Assembly: GCF_020622345.1 (NCBI RefSeq)
Contig: NZ_JACNMO010000011.1
Location: 1 to 64,000, forward strand
Reading direction: 5' to 3'
Source of the DNA: Roseobacter weihaiensis
Lineage (GTDB): Bacteria; Pseudomonadota; Alphaproteobacteria; Rhodobacterales; Rhodobacteraceae
DNA: 64,000 nucleotides
A program made the position numbers and the translations under genes. The notes under the pieces were generated by a model that was not told the DNA's origin, did no database searches, and was given only the letters and a program-made list of their open reading frames with translations. Of this stretch, positions 47,388-56,541 are shown in pieces. Each line of letters opens with the position of its first letter. Position 1 is the stretch's first letter.

Positions 47388-48056
47388 TTGTCGATACTTT
47401 CTGATATGGGAACGATCCTCTCAGCGCTTGCTTCGCAGGACAGCTTTGAGATCACCAATTCGATGCGCTCGGACGCCAAGTGGTATCTGGGCGTCATTGC
47501 CGTTGCGATAGGGGGATATCTGGTCTCCCTTGTTTATCGCAAACTACCCTTTGTCGAGCGTCATCTGGAACGCACGATCATGGTGTATTCTTATCTGGCG
47601 ATTGCCTTCATCATTTTCTGGGGTGTTGTGGACCGCTTTGTCTTTAACAACCAGCAGCCCTGGTCCACCACGATCCCGCCGTTCCTGTTTATGGTGATGG
47701 CATGGTTTGGCGCGGCCTATAACATACGCCTACGTACGCACCTGAGCTTTTCGGAGTTTCGCACCAAGATGCCACGGATCGGGCAGATTTCCTGCCTGTG
47801 GCTCGACTTCTTTTTGTGGTTCGGCTTTGCGCTCATCCTTTTTGTCACAACCAGCCGACTGACGGCAAACTCAGCCGCCAACTTTCAGATCGTGCTGGGC
47901 ACGGATAACACGATGCAATGGTGGTTCCTCATCACCGCACCCTTCGCGGCCCTTCTGATGGCCGGGCGCGCCTTTCAGAACATTGCCGATGACATGCGAA
48001 AATACCGCTCCGGCGAGCCGCTCATCGAACAAGCTGTCATCGGGGGAGATGCGTAA
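47388..48056 (+). CDS. dctQ: TRAP transporter small permease (DctQ)
   Basis: The 222-residue inner-membrane protein has four main helices (about residues 33-50, 65-85, 96-110 and 140-200 in two). It probably starts at TTG 47388, because GGGAGGG at 47374-47380 is spaced 7 nt from it; the in-frame ATG at 47406 is 25 nt away. It partners with DctM in Na+-driven secondary uptake. Its TAA overlaps the dctM ATG by one base. Confidence 0.85.
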   Translation: MSILSDMGTILSALASQDSFEITNSMRSDAKWYLGVIAVAIGGYLVSLVYRKLPFVERHLERTIMVYSYLAIAFIIFWGVVDRFVFNNQQPWSTTIPPFLFMVMAWFGAAYNIRLRTHLSFSEFRTKMPRIGQISCLWLDFFLWFGFALILFVTTSRLTANSAANFQIVLGTDNTMQWWFLITAPFAALLMAGRAFQNIADDMRKYRSGEPLIEQAVIGGDA

Positions 48057-49414
48057 TGGCTGATGGTTCCTGGATTACTCTTATCTCTCTGGCCGTCACC
48101 ATGCTCTTTATGTTGGGTGTGCCGGTGCTTCTGGTCATCGCCTATTGGGTGATTGGCTGCTCCTTCGTTCTGGGTCTGACGCTCGACAATATGGGCGCCG
48201 AGCTGATGAACGTCTTCAACAAGGGTTTTGCCCTGCTGGCGATGCCGCTCTTTATTCTGACCGGGGACTTGATCAACAAATCTGGCATTGCGCGAAGGCT
48301 CTCTGATTTTGCCTACGCCTGTCTGGGTTGGCTCAGGGGCGGTCTGGCGATGGCATCCCTGGGGGCTTGCGGGCTCTTTGCCGCGATCTCCGGGTCGAAC
48401 TCCGCAACCACGGCCACCATCGGGTCGATGCTGCATCCTGAAATGGTCAAGGGCGGCTATGACGAGCGCTTCTCTGCGGCCACGGCGGCGGCGGGCGGCA
48501 CGGTCGGGATCATTATCCCGCCCTCGATCATCTTCATCGTCTATGGCTTCTTGATGAACCTGCCGATCTCGGACCTCTTCGTGGCCGGTATCATTCCGGG
48601 CGCGCTGATGGTCTTTGCCATGCAGTTCGCCTGCTGGGTGATCTGCCGGATCAACGGCTGGGGCTACCTGATCCCGCTGCAACTCACCCGTGTGCTGAAG
48701 ATGGCCTTTGGCGCTTGGCTGGGGTTCTTTGCCATCGGTCTGGTACTCTGGGGCATCTACACCGGCAAGTTCTCCCCAACCGAAGCCGCTGGCGTGACGG
48801 TGGGCTTCTGCGTCATCGCAGGTCTCTTGAGCTGGGCGCTGAGCCGCCTTTTCCGGATCAAGCCAGACAAGGACTGGACGGAAAAGAGCTACGCCGAAAT
48901 GCTGCTGGTGGAAGGCTTCACCATCCCGCAAATCCCCGGCATCGTGGTTCGCTCTGCCCAGATCACGGGAATTCTGGCACCTCTTATCGCGATCTCCGTA
49001 GTGATGCAGCAGATCCTGTCGCTGCTGGGTGCACAGCAGGTGATTGGCGATTTCGTGATCTCCATGGGCGGCTATTATGCGGTACTGGCGACGGCGATGC
49101 TGATCGTATTCGTCTCGGGCATGGTGCTGGAATCCCTGCCCGTCACGATCATCCTCGCGCCGATCCTGGCACCGATTGCAGCCAGCGTCGGGGTCGATCC
49201 GGTGCACTTCTCGGTGATCTTCCTCGTGGGGGCCTCGATCGGCTTCATCACACCGCCTTATGGTTTGAACCTCTACGTTGCATCAGGCGTGACCGGGGTG
49301 CCGTATTTCCGGTTGCTCAAGTACTCTACAATGTATCTGGTATCACTGATGGCGATCTGGTTTTTTGTGGCTTTGACACCGGAAACTGCGCTATTCCTAT
49401 TGCCTGATAGATAA
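48056..49414 (+). CDS. dctM: TRAP transporter large permease (DctM)
   Basis: The 452-residue membrane transporter of the ion-transporter superfamily has about twelve helices. Diagnostic stretches are AMPLFILTGDLINKSGIARRL near residue 63, AAISGSNSATTATIGSMLHPEM near 107 and GGTVGIIIPPSIIFIVYG near 148, with a matching FITPPYGLNLYVASG repeat near 398. It carries the substrate handed over by DctP, driven by Na+. Confidence 0.93.
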   Translation: MADGSWITLISLAVTMLFMLGVPVLLVIAYWVIGCSFVLGLTLDNMGAELMNVFNKGFALLAMPLFILTGDLINKSGIARRLSDFAYACLGWLRGGLAMASLGACGLFAAISGSNSATTATIGSMLHPEMVKGGYDERFSAATAAAGGTVGIIIPPSIIFIVYGFLMNLPISDLFVAGIIPGALMVFAMQFACWVICRINGWGYLIPLQLTRVLKMAFGAWLGFFAIGLVLWGIYTGKFSPTEAAGVTVGFCVIAGLLSWALSRLFRIKPDKDWTEKSYAEMLLVEGFTIPQIPGIVVRSAQITGILAPLIAISVVMQQILSLLGAQQVIGDFVISMGGYYAVLATAMLIVFVSGMVLESLPVTIILAPILAPIAASVGVDPVHFSVIFLVGASIGFITPPYGLNLYVASGVTGVPYFRLLKYSTMYLVSLMAIWFFVALTPETALFLLPDR

Positions 49415-49425
49415 GACGAGACCCC

Positions 49426-50205
49426 ATGCCTGACGACCTCACTTCGGATAAACAAGGACAGATACCAACCAACTTAAGGTTGCTGTACTTACTGGAAGGG
49501 GTCGCCAAGGCCGGGGTCCCGGTTACCCCCTCAGCGCTCAAAGATACGCTGAACCTGCCGAAACCCACGCTCCACCGTTTGTTTCACACAGCAGAGGAGG
49601 CCGGCTATCTGCAACGCGATCTCGACGGCCGGTCCTACAGCCCCGGCCCTCGGCTGCGCCGACTGGCGGTCAATACGCTGTCGTCACAGCGCGTCCGCAT
49701 GGTCCGCCTGAGCATCCTGCGCCGGGTAGCCGAGGAAATTGGCGAGACCTGCAATATCGCCACGCCCGACCGCGATGGAATGATCTACCTTGACCGGGTC
49801 GAAACCCACTGGCCGTTGCGCATCCAACTCCCTGTGGGCTCACAGGTGCCGTTTCACTGCACCGCCAGTGGCAAGATGTATCTCGCCTCCCTGCGTCCTG
49901 CCTACCTGGACCGGTTTCTGGCCAACGCGACCCTGGACGAGCGCGTCGCGGGGACCATTACCGACGAAACCCTCCTGAAAGCGGAGCTGGAGACGACCCG
50001 CAAGCGCGGTTATTCGACCGATGCGGAGGAATTCATGGATGGCATGGCAGCGGTCGCCGTGCCGATCTATGACATGCAGCACAGGTTGGTTTCGACACTC
50101 TCGGTCCATGCGCCGCTGCAACGGCTCGGGTTGAGCGACCTCGTCGCCAAGGTCGATCTGTTAAAGGATGCAGCACATGAGTTGTCGGAACTCATCAACA
50201 CCTGA
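49426..50205 (+). CDS. IclR-family transcriptional regulator
   Basis: The 259-residue regulator has an N-terminal winged helix (LRLLYLLEGVAKAGVPVTPSALKDTLNLPKPTLHRLFHTAEEAGYL spread over residues 18-62) and a C-terminal GAF-like effector domain (VPFHCTASGKMYLA near 142, STDAEEFMDGMAAVAVPIYD near 200). It is 11 bp after dctM and the last gene of the TRAP operon, so the likely regulator of both divergent units through 45922-45968. The effector may be the transported compound or its product. Confidence 0.9.
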   Translation: MPDDLTSDKQGQIPTNLRLLYLLEGVAKAGVPVTPSALKDTLNLPKPTLHRLFHTAEEAGYLQRDLDGRSYSPGPRLRRLAVNTLSSQRVRMVRLSILRRVAEEIGETCNIATPDRDGMIYLDRVETHWPLRIQLPVGSQVPFHCTASGKMYLASLRPAYLDRFLANATLDERVAGTITDETLLKAELETTRKRGYSTDAEEFMDGMAAVAVPIYDMQHRLVSTLSVHAPLQRLGLSDLVAKVDLLKDAAHELSELINT

Positions 50206-50229
50206 TCTATTGCACCGGGCCGTTGGTGC

Positions 50230-52464
50230 TCAGGCGAAATCAATGTGTTTGTAAAATGGCATTTCCCGCAACCGCTGGCCTGTGGCATCAAAAATCGCGT
50301 TTGCCAGAGCGGGGGCTGCTGGCGGCACCGGCGGCTCACCCACACCCTTGACGGTGAAATGCGTCTCCAGCCCGCGCACGAAAATCTCCGGGCTTTGATC
50401 AAAGCGCAGGCCTTCGGCATCGTGGTAATTGCTCTGTTCGGCCTGACCCTCTGCATAGGTGATCTCTGAATTGATGGCGTGGCCGAGGCCCCAGATGACG
50501 CCCCCCTGCACCTGATTTTCGAAATTGACCGGGTCGATGACACGGCCCACATCTGCCGCCACCCAGACCTTGTCGATCCGAATGCCCTGCGGCGTGGCGC
50601 TCACCTCCACCACCTCTGCGGTAGGCACCCCGAAGCTTTCCACGAGCGCGACGCCACGCCCTTTGCCCGACGCCAGCGGGCTGCCCCAGTTTGACATCTC
50701 CGCGACCGCCTCCAGCGTGCCACGTGCGGCATCCCAGCGACACAGGCGCAGACGCTCTTCCATCGGGTCCGCCCCGGCCGCGTGGATCAATTCGTCCAGA
50801 AACCCTTCCAGAAAAAAGCCGCAAGAGGATGCCCCGACCGCCCGCCAACTGGAGGTCGGGGCGAGACCCGGCGTCCGAAACGCCCTGACCCGAAAGTTAT
50901 CGATCGCATAAGGCGCATTCCAGGCCCCCGCAGCAATCTGGATATCGGGGCCCAGAAACGGATAGCCCAGCCGGTCAAGCTGCGAGGCAATCGGCGCTGG
51001 CGCCGCAATGTCGAGCGCAAGCGCCTGCACCTTCCCCCCCGCGACAGCCCCGCGCGCCCGGCTCATCCCCATGTGACGGGGATAGTCCTGGGCAAAGTCT
51101 TCTTCGCGGCTGTAGGTCAGTTTGATCGGGGTGCCCTTCATCTGAACCGCAATCTCTGCGGCATGCAGCACGTGATCCATCTCCAGCCGGTGACCAAAGC
51201 TGCCGCCGGCGTATTGGTTGCGCAGCACCACCTGATCCTTGCGGTGGTTCGTGATCCGCGCCACCGCGCGTTGCACGAAGGGGGGCAGCTGGGTCGAGGT
51301 CCAGACCTCCACCCGGTCTTCCGTGACCCTGACCGTCGCGTTGAGTGGCTCAAGCGGCTGATGGGCCACATAGGGCGCGCGGTACTCCGCCGCGATCACC
51401 TCAGCCGACAACGCCGCCTCAACATCCCCGTCGTCGCGCCAGGTTGCATCCCACCGCGCGTCGGTAAAGGAGGCGGCAAGCGCCTCCCAATGCGCGGCCT
51501 GCTCGGCGGGGTAAGGGGCCGGGCCCCAGGCAGGCTCCAGCGCCAAAGCCGCCTGCATCGCCGTCCAGGTGTTGTCGGCGACAACCGCGAAGCCCTTGCT
51601 GATCCGCAGGGCCGAGACCACGCCCGGCATGTCCTGTGCGAGGCTCAGATCCGCGTCGCCCACCGCGCCGCGATAGGGCGACAGGCGGATGGCTGCAAAA
51701 AGCATGCCATCGAGCCGGATGTCGATGCCGTAGCTCTGCATCCCGGTGGATTTGGCGACCACATCCTGCCGCAGCGTCGGCTGGCCGATCAGCTTCCAGT
51801 CAGCCGGGTCGCGCAGGGCCACATCCTGGTCGGGCTCAAGCAGAGCTGCCTCTTCGGCAAGCGCCTGATAGGGCACCGCAGTGCCATCGGCTAAAATCAC
51901 GGACCCAGCTTGGGTGCGCAGGTCCGCAGGCTCAACGCCGTACGCCAGTGCAGCCGCCCGTTTGAGCGTTTCACGTGCCACAGCGCCCGCCACGCGCAGC
52001 TTGACGAAACTGTCCGGCACCGAACTGGAGCCCCCGGTGCCCTGCAGCCCGATGACCTTGCTCAGCGCGCCGAGGGCATCACGTGAGGTTTCCGCCAGCA
52101 TGCCGCGATCAGTGGTGGCAAAGGGCACCCCCTCAGCCGCCATGGCGGTGTTGTAATAGGCTGGCGCGGGCGGGCCGAACGCCGTCTCGAACTGGCCCGG
52201 CTCAAGATCAAGCTCTTCGGCCAGAAGCAGCGCCTGCATATGCACGACACCCTGCCCCACATCGACATGTGGCGTGATCAGCGTGATGCGATCCGCGCTG
52301 ATCTTGACCCAGGGGTTGAAGCTGGCCTCAGAGGGCCGCAGGCCTTCACGCAGAGGGTTTTCAGGTGTCTGGACAAGCTTGTAGACGCCAAAGGCGACCC
52401 CGCCGGCAATCGCAGCCGATCCAACCAGAAACCCGCGACGGGCAATTTTTCCGACCCGAGACAT
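50230..52464 (-). CDS. Xanthine-dehydrogenase-family molybdenum subunit (isoquinoline 1-oxidoreductase beta-like)
   Basis: The 744-residue periplasmic molybdenum hydroxylase subunit has a Tat leader (ARRGFLVGSA at residue 8). Mo-pterin segments include HVDVGQGVVHMQALLLAEEL near 65, QYAGGSFGHRLEMDH near 420 and the active-site Glu in KGVGEPPVPPAAP near 710. IorB-type enzymes hydroxylate N-heterocycles or aldehydes and need a small [2Fe-2S] subunit (IorA), which is not adjacent. The start is only 10 bp after the anbu stop, so it may be transcribed with that operon. The cofactor could come from the moaD/moaE-dependent pathway. Confidence 0.88.
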   Translation of the reverse strand: MSRVGKIARRGFLVGSAAIAGGVAFGVYKLVQTPENPLREGLRPSEASFNPWVKISADRITLITPHVDVGQGVVHMQALLLAEELDLEPGQFETAFGPPAPAYYNTAMAAEGVPFATTDRGMLAETSRDALGALSKVIGLQGTGGSSSVPDSFVKLRVAGAVARETLKRAAALAYGVEPADLRTQAGSVILADGTAVPYQALAEEAALLEPDQDVALRDPADWKLIGQPTLRQDVVAKSTGMQSYGIDIRLDGMLFAAIRLSPYRGAVGDADLSLAQDMPGVVSALRISKGFAVVADNTWTAMQAALALEPAWGPAPYPAEQAAHWEALAASFTDARWDATWRDDGDVEAALSAEVIAAEYRAPYVAHQPLEPLNATVRVTEDRVEVWTSTQLPPFVQRAVARITNHRKDQVVLRNQYAGGSFGHRLEMDHVLHAAEIAVQMKGTPIKLTYSREEDFAQDYPRHMGMSRARGAVAGGKVQALALDIAAPAPIASQLDRLGYPFLGPDIQIAAGAWNAPYAIDNFRVRAFRTPGLAPTSSWRAVGASSCGFFLEGFLDELIHAAGADPMEERLRLCRWDAARGTLEAVAEMSNWGSPLASGKGRGVALVESFGVPTAEVVEVSATPQGIRIDKVWVAADVGRVIDPVNFENQVQGGVIWGLGHAINSEITYAEGQAEQSNYHDAEGLRFDQSPEIFVRGLETHFTVKGVGEPPVPPAAPALANAIFDATGQRLREMPFYKHIDFA

Positions 52465-52474
52465 ACAACTTTAT

Positions 52475-53206
52475 CTAGGTCTTATAGTTCGGAAGCAAGT
52501 CCAGGGCCGACTTCAAAGCCTCCCCCCACCCGGAGGAAATGGACTGGTAGATCTCATCGCTTTCGTCGATGCGGATCTGGCGATCTGCATGCAGCGCTTC
52601 GTTCTCATAGACATGAACATCAAAGGGCAGACCGACCGAGAGATTGGATTTGATGGTCGAATCAAAGGAGACCAGCAAGAGCTTGAGCGCCTCGTCAAAG
52701 CTGAGGTCCGGATCATAGGCCCGCACCAGGATCGGCTTGCCGTATTTTGCCTCGCCGATCTGAAAGAACGGCGTGTCATCGGTGACCTCGATGAAATTTC
52801 CCTGCGGATAGACCAGAAAGATCGTGGGTTGGCCGCCTTTGATCTGGCCCCCGACAATCACGGAGGCGCTGAATTGGTCGTTGGCCGTCGGCGCATCTGG
52901 GCTGCTGTAGGCGATCACCTCCTTGAGGGTCGCGCCAACCAGACGCGCAACCTGAAACATCGAAGGCTGGTTCAGGATACCCGGGTCCCGTTCCTCAACC
53001 GCCGAGGAGCGCTCCGCAAGCAGGCTCACCATGGCTTGCGTCGTGGCCAGATTGCCCGCCGTCATGATCGTGATCGACCGCTCGCCCGGCACCGCCCAGG
53101 TGAACAGCTTGCGGCTGGTCGAGAAGTTGTCGACACCGGCATTGGTCCGGGTATCGGACATAAAGACAAGCCCGGAGTTGAGGCGCATGCCGACGCAGTA
53201 AGTCAT
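52475..53206 (-). CDS. Anbu-type proteasome homologue (peptidase)
   Basis: The 243-residue Ntn-hydrolase-like protein is a bacterial proteasome-related protein (Anbu/BPH). After the initiator Met the sequence is TYCVGMRLNSGLVFMSDTR: Thr as the potential nucleophile with Asp17 and Lys32 in proteasome-like spacing. That is why ATG 53206 is chosen over ATG 53212, which would bury the Thr. Anbu assembles into a helical or open-ring oligomer rather than a closed barrel, and its substrate is unknown. Its upstream neighbours (transglutaminase, alpha-E, ATP-grasp) are its standard genomic partners. Confidence 0.9.
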   Translation of the reverse strand: MTYCVGMRLNSGLVFMSDTRTNAGVDNFSTSRKLFTWAVPGERSITIMTAGNLATTQAMVSLLAERSSAVEERDPGILNQPSMFQVARLVGATLKEVIAYSSPDAPTANDQFSASVIVGGQIKGGQPTIFLVYPQGNFIEVTDDTPFFQIGEAKYGKPILVRAYDPDLSFDEALKLLLVSFDSTIKSNLSVGLPFDVHVYENEALHADRQIRIDESDEIYQSISSGWGEALKSALDLLPNYKT

Positions 53207-53243
53207 GGTCATCCACTAGATGAGGGGGGTCTTGCAGTCAGGC

Positions 53244-54041
53244 TTACTGCTGAACTTGCAAAGATACAATCATACTCTCGTTGCCGGCGCCAGTGCGCAG
53301 CCCGAAAATCGGCGCGGCGTCATGCGCATCGCGCCCCACGGCGATGCGGGCGTATTTCTCATCCGGGCTGACACCGTTTGAGACGTCAAAGCCAACCCAG
53401 CCGAGGTCGTTCAGATGCACCTCGGCCCAGGCGTGGCTGGCATCCTGATCGACCTGATCGTTCATCAACAGATATCCGCTGACATAGCGTGCAGGCAGGC
53501 CCGCTATCCGGGCTGCCGCAACAAAGATATTCGCGTGATCCTGACACACACCTTTTCCGGCAGCGATGGCCCCTTCCGCCGTTGTCGTGGCATTGGTGGT
53601 GCCGGTCTCGTAGGGCACAGCTTTGAGGATGGCAGCACTTAGCGCGTGCAGCCCGTCAAGCACGTCTTTTTCGGTCCCAATCGCCTCCGAGAGCGCCTTT
53701 ACCCCATCGCCCGGCTCGGTCAGGGTCGTTTGCTGCGCGAAATGCCAAAGGGGCGCACGGGTATAGAACTTGCCCAGAACTCCAGCGGTATCGCGGGTCT
53801 CGACCCGACCCGAGGCCATAATCGACAGCTTCTGGGTCCCCGCCTCGGCGCTGACCAGATCGACGTGGTTGCCGTAGTGGTCGGTGTAGCTGGTCTCGAT
53901 CTTGCCGCCACTGACGTCCACGGACCAATCCTGCACCGTCTGCACCTGCGAGGCGAGAGGATGCAGCCGCAGCTTTTGCAATGCAAAATCCACCGGGGCA
54001 TCATAGGCATATTCGGTCACATGTCGGATGTTGAGTTGCAT
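53244..54041 (-). CDS. Transglutaminase-like protein of the Anbu cluster
   Basis: The 265-residue protein has an N-terminal beta domain (MQLNIRHVTEYAYDAPV) and a transglutaminase-like cysteine protease core with the triad Cys166 (GKGVCQDHANI), His203 (SHAWAEVHL) and Asp219 (WVGFDVSN). It may cleave or form isopeptide bonds on an unknown substrate made by the ATP-grasp/alpha-E pair. Its ATG overlaps the alpha-E stop by 1 nt. Confidence 0.9.
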   Translation of the reverse strand: MQLNIRHVTEYAYDAPVDFALQKLRLHPLASQVQTVQDWSVDVSGGKIETSYTDHYGNHVDLVSAEAGTQKLSIMASGRVETRDTAGVLGKFYTRAPLWHFAQQTTLTEPGDGVKALSEAIGTEKDVLDGLHALSAAILKAVPYETGTTNATTTAEGAIAAGKGVCQDHANIFVAAARIAGLPARYVSGYLLMNDQVDQDASHAWAEVHLNDLGWVGFDVSNGVSPDEKYARIAVGRDAHDAAPIFGLRTGAGNESMIVSLQVQQ

Positions 54042-54982
54042 TATGCGTTGAACCTGTAATCTTGTTCGATCTGAAAGCCCAAAGCCCTCCCATCACCTAT
54101 GACCGATTGAAGGAACTCGTGCAGCCCTTCCTCGAAGATCGTACCGATGTCGCGGTTTTTCAGACGTACGTTAAGCGCCTCGGCCATTGCAAGGCTTTCG
54201 GGTCGTGTGCCGTAGTCCTCTGCGAGATAATTCAGGTTATCTACCAGTTGCGAAGCGCAAAAGGCCAGCGACCGCGGCAACCTGCGGTCGAGGATCAGAA
54301 ACTGCGCGATGTTCGGGGCGTTGTACTCCCCATCCAGCGCCCATCGAAAGGAGGCGTGCGCGGACACGGATCGCAGCACCATTTCCCATTGCACGTTGTC
54401 CATCCGGCTGCCCACGAAAGACGTGGCCGGCAGGAGCGCGTGATACTTCACGTCAATGATCCGGGCGGTGCTGTCCATACGCTCGATGAATGTGCCCAAG
54501 CGGCAGAAATCATAGATATCATTGCGGAGCATTGTGCCGTGCAGGGCGCCGCGCACCAGCGCACCCTGCTGGCGGATCGTGGCCAGCACATCCGGCAGGT
54601 CGGTTTCGGGGATCGGCTCCTTGAGCACTTTGCTCAATACCATCCAGGTCTCATTGACCGCCCCCCAGACCTCTGTGGTCAGGGCGGTGCGCACCAGCCT
54701 GGCATTGTCCCGCGCAAACTTGATGACCGACAGGACAGAGTTCGGATTGCCCGGGTCGCGCAGCAAAAAGTCCGTGACCCGCGCGCTGTCATATCCGTCG
54801 TGTTTGGCATCATAGGCCATTTGGCTGGCAGAGGTGACGATGACGGACTTCCATTCGGATTCCGGGTCGCTGGAGCGGGTCAGCGCGATGCGAAATCCCG
54901 CCTCGATCAGGCGCGCCGTGTTGCCCGCCCGCTCAAGATTGCGGAACATCCAAAACAGGCCCCCTGCGGTCTTGCCCAGCAT
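54041..54982 (-). CDS. Alpha-E domain protein
   Basis: The 313-residue all-helical protein has the conserved start MLGKTAGGLFWMFRNLERAGNTARLIEAGFR split around residue 15. The E-rich helical core gives the family its name. ATG 54982 is 1 nt from the ATP-grasp stop and fits the family start; an upstream ATG at 55018 would overlap that gene. It always accompanies circularly permuted ATP-grasp proteins, probably as a substrate-binding or modified partner. Confidence 0.88.
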   Translation of the reverse strand: MLGKTAGGLFWMFRNLERAGNTARLIEAGFRIALTRSSDPESEWKSVIVTSASQMAYDAKHDGYDSARVTDFLLRDPGNPNSVLSVIKFARDNARLVRTALTTEVWGAVNETWMVLSKVLKEPIPETDLPDVLATIRQQGALVRGALHGTMLRNDIYDFCRLGTFIERMDSTARIIDVKYHALLPATSFVGSRMDNVQWEMVLRSVSAHASFRWALDGEYNAPNIAQFLILDRRLPRSLAFCASQLVDNLNYLAEDYGTRPESLAMAEALNVRLKNRDIGTIFEEGLHEFLQSVIGDGRALGFQIEQDYRFNA

Positions 54983-54983
54983 G

Positions 54984-56408
54984 TCAGCCCTCCAAAACCC
55001 AGGTGTCCTTGGTGCCACCGCCCTGGCTGGAGTTGACCACCAGGCTGCCTTCGGTCAGGGCGACACGGGTCAACCCGCCCGGCACGATGTCCACCGCATT
55101 GGGTGAAACAAGCGCAAAGGGGCGCAAATCCACGTGGCGCGGGGCCAGCCCCGCCTCTGTCAGGATCGGCACGGTTGACAGCGACAGCGTAGGCTGCGCG
55201 ATATAGTTGGAGGGGCGCGCCTTGAGCTTGGCGGCAAAGGCAGACAGCTCTTTCTTGCTGGCAGCGGGCCCGACCAGCATGCCGTAGCCGCCCGAGCCAT
55301 GCACCTCCTTGACCACCAGGTCGGCGAGGTTATCCAGCACGTATTGCAAGGTGTCCTTCTCGGCGCAGCGATGCGTTTGCACGTTTTTCAGAATAGCTTT
55401 CTCACCGGTGTAGAATTCAACAATGTCTGGGACATAGCTATAAACTGCCTTGTCATCCGCCACGCCGGTGCCGGGCGCATTGGTAATCGTGATATTGCCC
55501 GCGCGGTAGACATCCATGATCCCCGGCACCCCCAGCATCGACTTGGGGTTAAAGGTCAGCGGGTCGAGAAACTCATCATCGACACGGCGATAGATCACGT
55601 CAATGACCTTGTAGCCGCGGGTGGTGCGCATCGCGATGTGACCGTCCATGACGCGCAAATCATGACCCTCAACCAGTTCCACCCCCATCTGATCGGCCAG
55701 AAAGCTGTGTTCGTAGTAAGCCGAGTTGTGAATGCCGGGTGTCAGGACAACAACGCAAGGACGACCGCTGCATCCTGCGGGGGCCGACGCCTCCAGCGAC
55801 CGTCGCAGGTTTTTCGGATAATCACTGACCGGCTGCACCTTGATCTTGCTGAAAAGCTCAGGGAACATCTGCAGCATCGTCTCGCGGTTTTCGAGCATGT
55901 AGCTCACCCCGGAGGGTGTCCGCGCATTGTCTTCCAGCACGTAGAATTCGTTTTCACCGGTGCGGACGATATCGGTGCCGACAATATGCGTATAGACGCC
56001 ACCTGCCGGGCTGAAATCCATCATCTCGGGCAGGAATGCCTCGTTATTGGCCACCAGTTCAATCGGGACGACGCCTGCGCGCAAAATCTCCTGCCGGTTG
56101 TAGATATCATGCAGGAACGCATTGATCGCGCGAACCCGCTGCTCGATCCCTCTAGACAATTTGGTCCATTCGGTGTTCGACAGGATCCGCGGCACAAGGT
56201 CAAAGGGGATCAGCCGCTCCTCCGCGTCAGCCTGCCCGTAGACGTTGAAGGTGATGCCAGTTCTGCGAAAGAAAGCTTCGGCTTCCTGCGCTTTTTTCGA
56301 CAGCCGACCCACGTCTTGCTGGTCGAACCATGACTGGTATCTCTGATATGGTGTCCGGACCCCCTCGGAGAGTGACATTTCGCAAAAGTGTTGGGGATTT
56401 TTTGTCAT
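54984..56408 (-). CDS. Circularly permuted type 2 ATP-grasp protein
   Basis: The 474-residue predicted ligase starts from ATG 56408 (or ATG 56378). Features include RIQNTEW-like RILSNTEWTKLSRGIEQRVRA near residue 77, PAGGVYTHIVGTDIVR near 132, EFYVLEDNARTPSGVSYMLENR near 153 and the KEVHGSGGYGMLVGP loop near 365. ATP-grasp enzymes join a carboxylate to an amine; this form is predicted to make a peptide-like tag. It is the first gene of the four-gene Anbu operon. Confidence 0.88.
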   Translation of the reverse strand: MTKNPQHFCEMSLSEGVRTPYQRYQSWFDQQDVGRLSKKAQEAEAFFRRTGITFNVYGQADAEERLIPFDLVPRILSNTEWTKLSRGIEQRVRAINAFLHDIYNRQEILRAGVVPIELVANNEAFLPEMMDFSPAGGVYTHIVGTDIVRTGENEFYVLEDNARTPSGVSYMLENRETMLQMFPELFSKIKVQPVSDYPKNLRRSLEASAPAGCSGRPCVVVLTPGIHNSAYYEHSFLADQMGVELVEGHDLRVMDGHIAMRTTRGYKVIDVIYRRVDDEFLDPLTFNPKSMLGVPGIMDVYRAGNITITNAPGTGVADDKAVYSYVPDIVEFYTGEKAILKNVQTHRCAEKDTLQYVLDNLADLVVKEVHGSGGYGMLVGPAASKKELSAFAAKLKARPSNYIAQPTLSLSTVPILTEAGLAPRHVDLRPFALVSPNAVDIVPGGLTRVALTEGSLVVNSSQGGGTKDTWVLEG

Positions 56409-56541
56409 CTGCTTACCGTAGCGAACCCCACCAGCGGTGCAACCAAGTTTATCACAAGCCGCAACCCAGCTCGCTAACATCCCGGAAACACCGGAGATTT
56501 GCTCAAGAATTAACCTTTCAAACCGATCAGAAAACGAGAGA

